Of a DNA stretch of 27,382 bases, positions 22,519 through 27,382 are shown in pieces. Every line of letters starts with the position of its first letter. Position 1 is the first letter of the stretch. This DNA is from Christensenella sp. UBA1750 (GTDB taxonomy: Bacteria > Bacillota > Clostridia > Christensenellales > UBA1750). The DNA lies in assembly GCA_002315655.1 (NCBI GenBank), contig DCHO01000004.1, positions 1 to 27,382 on the forward strand. The letters run 5' to 3'. A program made the position numbers and the translations under genes. The notes under the pieces are model-generated. The model worked only from the letters and a program-made list of their open reading frames with translations, did no database searches and was not told where the DNA came from.

Positions 22519-23310
22519 TTACTGTTTTTCCGCACGTCTGCGGTAGAGAGACATAAAGAGGTAATACAGCCCGATGCAGCCAAATACCACAAGGAGAATT
22601 AAGGTACATAAGGCATTGACCTCGGGGGTCACACCCATCTTGAGCATGGAATAGACCTGTAAGGGTAGGGTGTTGGAGGTCGTGCCGGTGACAAAGAAGG
22701 AGATGACCACATCGTCCATGGACATGGCCAGCGCCAGCAGCGCACCGGAGAGCACCGCAGGGGCGATCAGCGGCAGAGTCACATCTATAAAGGCTCTTGT
22801 GGGGGATGCGCCCAAGTCCCGCGCCGCCTCCACGAAAGAGGGGTCAAGCCCGACCAAGCGGCTCTGCACATTGATGTAGATGTAGGGTACGCAGAAGGTG
22901 GTGTGGGCAATGATGAGGGTCAGCATTCCGAAGGGAATCTTCAATATGGAGAAGAACGCCAGGTACGCCATGCCCAAGATAATCTCGGGCAGCATCATGG
23001 GGATCATGGACACGTTTTCCAGCAGATTCATGGTTCTAAACCGGCTTTTCGCCATGCCCACCGCCCCCGCCGTGCCGATCAAGATGGACAGGAAGCAGGA
23101 GGAAAAGGCCAAAATCAGCGTGTTTTTGAGTGATCGCCAGATCTGCCGGTTCTGAAACAGCTTATCGTACCAGGTGAAGGAGAACCCCTCCCAGTTGCCG
23201 TACTTGCTGTTGTTGAAGGAGTACAGCACCACCACAAACACCGGCAGATAAGTTAAAAACAGCACAAGAATGACATACAGCTTGGAGAGCGCACCGTTTT
23301 TCTTTTTCAT
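22519..23310 (-). CDS. potC: Spermidine/putrescine ABC permease PotC
   Basis: This 263-residue inner-membrane permease has six hydrophobic segments. The cytoplasmic EAA loop EAARDLGASPTRAFIDVTLPLIAPA docks on the PotA ATPase. The N-terminal LYVILVLFLTYLPVFVVVLYSFNNSKYGNWEGFSFTWY is typical of PotC/PotI proteins. The start overlaps the potB stop by 4 bp (ATGA type), giving translational coupling. It pairs with PotB to form the transmembrane channel. Confidence 0.95.
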   Translation of the reverse strand: MKKKNGALSKLYVILVLFLTYLPVFVVVLYSFNNSKYGNWEGFSFTWYDKLFQNRQIWRSLKNTLILAFSSCFLSILIGTAGAVGMAKSRFRTMNLLENVSMIPMMLPEIILGMAYLAFFSILKIPFGMLTLIIAHTTFCVPYIYINVQSRLVGLDPSFVEAARDLGASPTRAFIDVTLPLIAPAVLSGALLALAMSMDDVVISFFVTGTTSNTLPLQVYSMLKMGVTPEVNALCTLILLVVFGCIGLYYLFMSLYRRRAEKQ

Positions 23311-24179
23311 TTGAGCCCTCCTGCCGTTTTATCGTCAGTCACTTTCTTGTAGATAATGATAAACACAAAGGTGAAGGCCAGCATGGCGATGGAGAGCGTC
23401 GCGCCCATGGGCCAGTTGCGCGCCTGATAGAACTCGTTCTTGATGAGGTTGCCCAGCAACAGCACCTTGCTTCCGCCCAGCAGGTCGGAGATGAAGAACA
23501 GTCCCATAGACGGCACGAACACCAGCACGCAGCCCGCCACAACCCCGGGCATGGTGAGCGGCAGGGTCACGCGCAGGAAGGCGGAAAAGGGCTTGGAGCC
23601 CAAGTCCCGCGCAGCCTCGATCAGCGTCCAGTCCATTTTTTCCACGGAATTGTAAATGGAGGTAATCATAAACGGCAGCAGGGCATAGACCATGCCCAGC
23701 ATCATCGCGCCGTTGTTGTAGAGGATTTTGAGCGGCTCGGAGATGATTCCCAGCGCCAGCAGCCCTTCGTTGATGGCACCGTTGGCTTTGAGCAGGATGA
23801 TCCAACCGTTCAGGCGCAGAAGAGAGTTGATCCAGAAGGGCGCCATGATGAGCAGAATGATAAACGAGCGTGTTTTCTGGGAAAACCGTGCCGTAAAGTA
23901 AGCAAAGGGATAACCGATGAGCAGCGTCAGCACGGTTGTGGAGATCGCCACAACAAAGGAATCCGCAAAAACCTTGAGGTTCACGGCGGAGAACAGGTCG
24001 GCGTAGTTTTTGAGCGTCACCTGGTTCGTGATGCCGAAAACCTCATCCTTCATGAGAAATGTAATCCCGATGACATAGACCATAGGCAGCGCCACAAAGA
24101 GCACCGTCACGATATACATAGGTATCACGGCAGGGGATATGCGCCGTTCCGTCTTCTTTGTTTCGGGCACAGCGGTCAT
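23307..24179 (-). CDS. potB: Spermidine/putrescine ABC permease PotB
   Basis: This 290-residue membrane permease begins with a short charged cytoplasmic tail (AVPETKKTERRISP), has six predicted helices, and contains the EAA loop EAARDLGSKPFSAFLRVTLP. PotB-type features include FLMKDEVFGITNQVTLKNYADLF in the first periplasmic region and APFWINSLLRLNGWIILL. It overlaps potA by 4 bp at its start and potC by 4 bp at its end. Confidence 0.95.
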   Translation of the reverse strand: MTAVPETKKTERRISPAVIPMYIVTVLFVALPMVYVIGITFLMKDEVFGITNQVTLKNYADLFSAVNLKVFADSFVVAISTTVLTLLIGYPFAYFTARFSQKTRSFIILLIMAPFWINSLLRLNGWIILLKANGAINEGLLALGIISEPLKILYNNGAMMLGMVYALLPFMITSIYNSVEKMDWTLIEAARDLGSKPFSAFLRVTLPLTMPGVVAGCVLVFVPSMGLFFISDLLGGSKVLLLGNLIKNEFYQARNWPMGATLSIAMLAFTFVFIIIYKKVTDDKTAGGLK

Positions 24180-25252
24180 TTGCCCTGCCCCCTCTCCACC
24201 ACGGCGGCCACAGCCGGATCCCAGAAGACCTGCACGGCACAGCCCGCGGGATAGCGGGACACGGGGTTCGCGCCGGTGATGAGCACTTCCTGCCCGTTTT
24301 GCAGGGTGATGGTGGTGCGCAGCACGCCGCCGATGTAGGAGTGCATTTTGATGGTTCCGTTCAGCGCAAATCCGAAGTCCGCCTTGTCGGCATAGTCGAT
24401 GCGCTCGGCGCGGACGGACAACGCCAGATGCTCACCGATTTCATACTCGCCCTTTACGATGATGGTATTGTTTTCACAGATCTGTACGCGCACACCGCCT
24501 GCGACCTTTTCCACTACGTCGCCCTCGATGATGTTGCTTTGCCCGATGAACTGGGCGGCAAACCGGGTCGTGGGATGCTCGTAAATGTTCTCCGGCGAAC
24601 CGAACTGCTCGATGCAGCCATCATTCATCACGGCAATGCGGTCGGACATATTGAGGGCTTCTTCCTGATCGTGGGTGATATAGATAAAGGTGATGCCGAG
24701 CTTCTTTTGCAGGGCTTTGAGCTCCACCTGCATCTGCCGCCTGAGTTGCAAATCCAGCGCGCCCAGCGGTTCGTCCAGCAGCAGAATCTGCGGATCACAG
24801 GCCAGGGCTCTTGCAATCGCCACACGCTGCCGCTGACCGCCGGACAACTGGGCGGGCATCCGCTTGTTGTAACCCTCCAGCTGCACGATGGACAGCAGCT
24901 CGTTGACCTTTTTCAGAGCTTCCTCCTTATCCGTGTGGCGCAGCACAAGGGAATAGGCGATATTCTTCTGCACATTCATGTGCGGGAAAAGCGCATAATT
25001 CTGAAACACGGTATTGACCGGGCGCTTTTCGGGCGGAAGCCCCTTCATGTCCTTTCCGCCGATTAAGATGCTGCCGGAATCGGGCGTATCCAGACCCGCA
25101 ATGAGACGCAATGTCGTGGTCTTGCCGCAGCCGGAAGGCCCCAGCAGGGTCAGAAAACGCCCCGCCTTCACATCCAGCGTAATCCCCTTTAACACTTTCA
25201 CATTGTCAAAGGATTTATGTAAATCTTTGAGTTGAAGAATCATATCATCCAT
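24176..25252 (-). CDS. potA: Spermidine/putrescine ABC transporter ATPase PotA
   Basis: This 358-residue ATPase drives polyamine import. It has Walker A GPSGCGKT (38-45), a Q-loop region VFQNYALFPHM, signature LSGGQRQRVAIARAL, Walker B LLLDEPLGALD and switch ITHDQEEAL. Then comes a C-terminal TOBE-type regulatory domain (about 240-358: GQSNIIEGDVV..., LSVRAERIDY). The length is that of full PotA. The ATG at 25252 has AAAGGAG seven bases ahead. It is the first gene of the operon, with a promoter at 25305-25332. Confidence 0.95.
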   Translation of the reverse strand: MDDMILQLKDLHKSFDNVKVLKGITLDVKAGRFLTLLGPSGCGKTTTLRLIAGLDTPDSGSILIGGKDMKGLPPEKRPVNTVFQNYALFPHMNVQKNIAYSLVLRHTDKEEALKKVNELLSIVQLEGYNKRMPAQLSGGQRQRVAIARALACDPQILLLDEPLGALDLQLRRQMQVELKALQKKLGITFIYITHDQEEALNMSDRIAVMNDGCIEQFGSPENIYEHPTTRFAAQFIGQSNIIEGDVVEKVAGGVRVQICENNTIIVKGEYEIGEHLALSVRAERIDYADKADFGFALNGTIKMHSYIGGVLRTTITLQNGQEVLITGANPVSRYPAGCAVQVFWDPAVAAVVERGQGK

Positions 25253-25304
25253 ATTGCCGCTCCTTTATTTCCGATAGAATTTGTAGGAATAAATAAGCAC
25301 TATC

Positions 25305-25332
25305 ATTATAACAAAATCCCGCACTTTTGCAA
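25305..25332 (-). promoter_or_regulatory. Promoter of potABCD
   Basis: On the minus strand TTGCAA (25327-25332) and TATAAT (25305-25310) are 16 bp apart, leaving a leader of about 45 nt before potA. Confidence 0.65.
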
Positions 25333-25381
25333 GAACCTTTTAGCCATTGATTCATTTATTTTACATTCTTCCTCTCCTCTC

Positions 25382-25410
25382 TTGCCAAAATCACAAAATC
25401 CTGCTAAAAT
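25382..25410 (+). promoter_or_regulatory. Promoter of the toroid-protein gene
   Basis: TTGCCA (25382-25387) and TAAAAT (25405-25410) are 17 bp apart with TG one base before the -10; AAGGAGG and the ATG at 25445 follow. Confidence 0.7.
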
Positions 25411-25444
25411 AAAGCAAAATATGAATCAAAAAGGAGGCCGCAAA

Positions 25445-26446
25445 ATGCCTTATCAGGTGGATTCCATCGTCGAAAAAATGCTGCGCACCGTCGCCCGCCA
25501 TGAGCTCTCCACAGGCGCTTATGCCCGGTATCTCAAGCAGGATGAGACAAACTCCCGCAAAATGGGCGTGAACGAATACGGCTGCACCGACGCCGCCAAC
25601 ATCCTCTATATTTTGGGGCATTTCCCCACCGACCCTGACGAGCGCAAAAATTGGGTGGACACCATGCAGAATATGCAGGACGGGGACACCGGGCTGTTCT
25701 TTGAGGGCACCCACCACACCCTGCACACCACCGCCCATGTAACCGCCGCGCTGGAGCTTTTCGATGCCCGCCCGCGCTATCCCTTGCGGGACTTGGAGCG
25801 GTTCCTGAACAAGGACACCCTGTATGACTTCTTGGAGCATCTGGACTGGGAGCACAAGCCGTGGCCGCAGTCCCATCAGGGCGCGGGGCTCTTTGCCGCC
25901 ATGACCATCACGCGCATGGTCTCGGAGGAATGGCAGAACTGGTACTTTGACTGGCTCCGTGACAAGTGCGACCCCATCGGCGGCATTTCCTACGGTGCCA
26001 AGCTGGGGCAGGATTGCCTCCCCCACCACCTTTACGGCTGGTTCCACTATCTCTTCAACCACGAGTACGCCCGCCGTCCCATCCCCTATCCCGAACAGCT
26101 CATCGACAGCTGCCTCGATCTGTATTATAATCATGTAGATGAAATGGATTACGCCTTCGGCGGCCGCTGCGGCTTCTGCGAGATCGACTGGGTGTTCGCC
26201 TTAAACCGCGCCACCCGCCAGACCCCGCACCGCTTTTATGAAGCCAAGGAAGCCTTGCGGGATTTCGCCGGCAAATTCATCGCCTATCTGGAATCCGTGG
26301 ACGAGAACACCACCGAAGACTGGAACGATCTGCATATGCTCTTCGGTGCCCTCTGCGCTCTTGCCGAACTGCAGCTCGCCCTCCCCGGTGAAATCCACAC
26401 CACCGTCCCCCTAAAACCCGTCCTTGACCGCCGCCCCTTCATCTGA
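25445..26446 (+). CDS. Protein of unknown function, probable alpha/alpha-toroid fold
   Basis: This 333-residue soluble protein has no signal peptide or membrane segment. I do not recognise a named family. Repeated helix pairs with phrases such as CTDAANILYILG, MQDGDTGLFFEGTHHTLHTTAHVTAALEL, SHQGAGLFAAMTITRM and DPIGGISYGAKLGQ resemble the helix-loop repeats of terpenoid-cyclase/prenyltransferase-type toroids. It is rich in His, Trp and Tyr (HHTLHTTAH), and a Cys pair occurs in GGRCGFCEIDW. No catalytic DxDD is evident. The ATG at 25445 follows AAGGAGG; longer in-frame starts back to 25232 run through the promoter and are rejected. It is divergent from potA. Confidence 0.75.
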   Translation: MPYQVDSIVEKMLRTVARHELSTGAYARYLKQDETNSRKMGVNEYGCTDAANILYILGHFPTDPDERKNWVDTMQNMQDGDTGLFFEGTHHTLHTTAHVTAALELFDARPRYPLRDLERFLNKDTLYDFLEHLDWEHKPWPQSHQGAGLFAAMTITRMVSEEWQNWYFDWLRDKCDPIGGISYGAKLGQDCLPHHLYGWFHYLFNHEYARRPIPYPEQLIDSCLDLYYNHVDEMDYAFGGRCGFCEIDWVFALNRATRQTPHRFYEAKEALRDFAGKFIAYLESVDENTTEDWNDLHMLFGALCALAELQLALPGEIHTTVPLKPVLDRRPFI

Positions 26447-26464
26447 TAGCGGCTACCGCAACCC

Positions 26465-26516
26465 GGAGCCCGTCGAGGGCTCCCGCGGCCTGTTGGTCCG
26501 CTCTGCGGCAAACAGG
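26465..26516 (+). other. Two hairpins between the toroid-protein and MTA nucleosidase genes
   Basis: GGAGCCC/GGGCTCC (26465-26483, loop 5) is followed by CCTGTT...AACAGG with an inner CCGC/GCGG (26489-26516). Neither has a T-run. They lie 18 nt and 42 nt after the stop and may protect the mRNA end or weaken read-through. Confidence 0.55.
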
Positions 26517-26575
26517 TTAGCGCCCGTACCACTTTCCCATTCCATCATATTACCCCAAAGGAGTTACTTTTCCCC

Positions 26576-27268
26576 ATGAAATACGGCATCATCGGCGCCA
26601 TGCGGTTGGAGGTCGAAGCCTTAACCGCCGCCGTCGTCAACAAAGCGGAAATCATCATTTCCGGCATCCCCTATGTTTTCGGCATTTTGCAGGGCAAGGA
26701 CGTGGTCATTGCCATCTGCGGCCCCGGCAAGGTCAATTCCGCCCTTTGCGCGGAGGCCATGATCCTGACCTTTCACCCCGATGTCATCATCAACACCGGC
26801 GTGGCCGGCGGCATCGGCAACGATCTGCACATTTTGGACCTCGTGATTGCGGACAAAGTCGGGCAGCACGATGTAGACACCGTCGGTGCGGGCGACCCCA
26901 TCGGCCTCATCCCCGGCATCAACAAAATGTATATCGACGCCGATCTCAGGCTCTCCTCCGACCTGGCTGACATTGCCCGCAGGCAGAACAATCGCGTTCA
27001 TGTGGGCACCATTGCCACCGGAGACCAGTTCATCGCCTCAAAAGAGCAGTCCGAGAAAATCCACCGCACCTTCCCCGACACGCTGGCCGCCGAAATGGAG
27101 GGTGGCTCCATCGGTCATGTCTGCTACATCAACAAGGTGCCCTTCGCCGTGCTCCGCGCCATCTCCGACGGCGGCAACGACGATGCCTTCATCGACTATC
27201 CCCAGTTCGTCCACATCGCCGCAGGTCGCGCCGTGGACATTCTCATGGAGTATCTGAAAAACGCCTGA
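26576..27268 (+). CDS. mtnN: 5'-methylthioadenosine/S-adenosylhomocysteine nucleosidase
   Basis: This 230-residue protein matches MTAN over its full length. It starts KYGIIGAMRLEVEAL with acid residue Glu12, has GPGKVNSALCAE and DVIINTGVAGGI in the phosphorylase core, and ATGDQFI. Substrate-site residues Met174/Glu175 in AAEMEGGSIGHVC and catalytic Asp198 in RAISDGG agree with the E. coli enzyme (Glu12, Glu174, Asp197). It cleaves MTA and SAH to adenine plus the thioribose or ribosyl-homocysteine, salvaging products of polyamine synthesis and methylation. The ribosome site AAGGAG is 12 nt away, a long spacing. Confidence 0.96.
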   Translation: MKYGIIGAMRLEVEALTAAVVNKAEIIISGIPYVFGILQGKDVVIAICGPGKVNSALCAEAMILTFHPDVIINTGVAGGIGNDLHILDLVIADKVGQHDVDTVGAGDPIGLIPGINKMYIDADLRLSSDLADIARRQNNRVHVGTIATGDQFIASKEQSEKIHRTFPDTLAAEMEGGSIGHVCYINKVPFAVLRAISDGGNDDAFIDYPQFVHIAAGRAVDILMEYLKNA

Positions 27269-27278
27269 GCACAAACCG

Positions 27279-27357
27279 TTCCTGTTGCCTGAACACCAAA
27301 GAATGGCAGGGCGCGGCTCACAGCAGCTGCAGTTTCCACTGTACTCACGCCGCGCCC
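27279..27357 (+). repeat. Divergent relative of the dispersed repeat, with long-loop hairpin
   Basis: TTCCTGTTGCCTGAACAC differs at two positions from copy C over its CCTGTTG...TGAACAC block, and AGAATGGC follows in both. GGGCGCGGC (27309-27317) pairs with GCCGCGCCC (27349-27357) over a 31-nt loop, like the hairpin at 19202-19248. It starts 10 nt past the MTA nucleosidase stop. Nothing else is seen to the window end. Confidence 0.5.
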
Positions 27358-27382
27358 CCCAAAATGGTTGCCCCCCTATGAC

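Noticed and set aside
25391..26134. 247-codon minus-strand ORF opposite the toroid-protein gene
   Set aside because: Antisense shadow; the plus-strand frame has the promoter, ribosome site and a more protein-like composition.

Overview
The window reads as chromosomal DNA of a low-salt, gut-type Clostridia/Eubacteriales bacterium, most like Oscillospiraceae/Ruminococcaceae. This is inferred from strong AGGAGG-type ribosome sites, moderately high G+C coding regions, the dnaX-ybaB-recR order, a KDPG aldolase fused to a VOC-like domain, and intergenic DNA crowded with small palindromic repeats. No taxon can be proved from the sequence alone. There is no CRISPR array, prophage, transposase or rRNA.

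Layout. 1-2519: an atypical, truncated tRNA-Arg-like gene, an MFS permease and a KDPG aldolase-VOC fusion. 2557-5625: the recombination/replication operon dnaX-ybaB-recR (minus strand), whose inferred promoter lies behind a long leader made of two mirrored arrays of GTGAAAT-plus-hairpin units. 5646-7797: two overlapping uracil-DNA-glycosylase-family genes facing a dinD homologue. 7819-10775: a VOC protein divergent from a two-gene ABC exporter, with a perfect palindrome between the two promoters. 10781-12146: a helicase-less RQC-HRDC-HTH protein. 12218-14563: a second MFS permease, a PHP-domain phosphoesterase, a nested inverted-repeat zone and an intact tRNA-Arg(ACG). 14679-19007: a GNAT acetyltransferase, a decayed coding remnant and a heterodimeric ABC exporter with one degenerate and one canonical ATP site. 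19009-21375: an N-acyl-D-amino-acid deacylase-like amidohydrolase flanked by repeat-rich spacers. 21409-25332: a complete potABCD spermidine/putrescine importer (minus strand). 25382-27268: a probable alpha/alpha-toroid protein of unknown function and MTA/SAH nucleosidase. Polyamine import and MTA recycling are metabolically connected, because MTA is a by-product of spermidine synthesis.

The least explained material is non-coding. It comprises (i) the mirrored hairpin array in the inferred dnaX leader, where stem sequences vary while pairing is kept; (ii) a dispersed repeat of about 100 nt ending in a GC-rich hairpin, with at least three copies (3198, 19009, 20884) and probable relatives at 19165 and 27279; and (iii) about 490 bp at 20884-21375 holding seven hairpins. 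Among proteins, the RQC-HRDC protein without a helicase motor and the cysteine-poor partner of the Fe-S uracil glycosylase are the most worth attention. DNA-maintenance genes (recR, ybaB, dnaX, two UDGs, dinD, RQC-HRDC) cluster in the first 12 kb. dinD and the RQC gene look more A+T-rich than their surroundings, which suggests acquisition.
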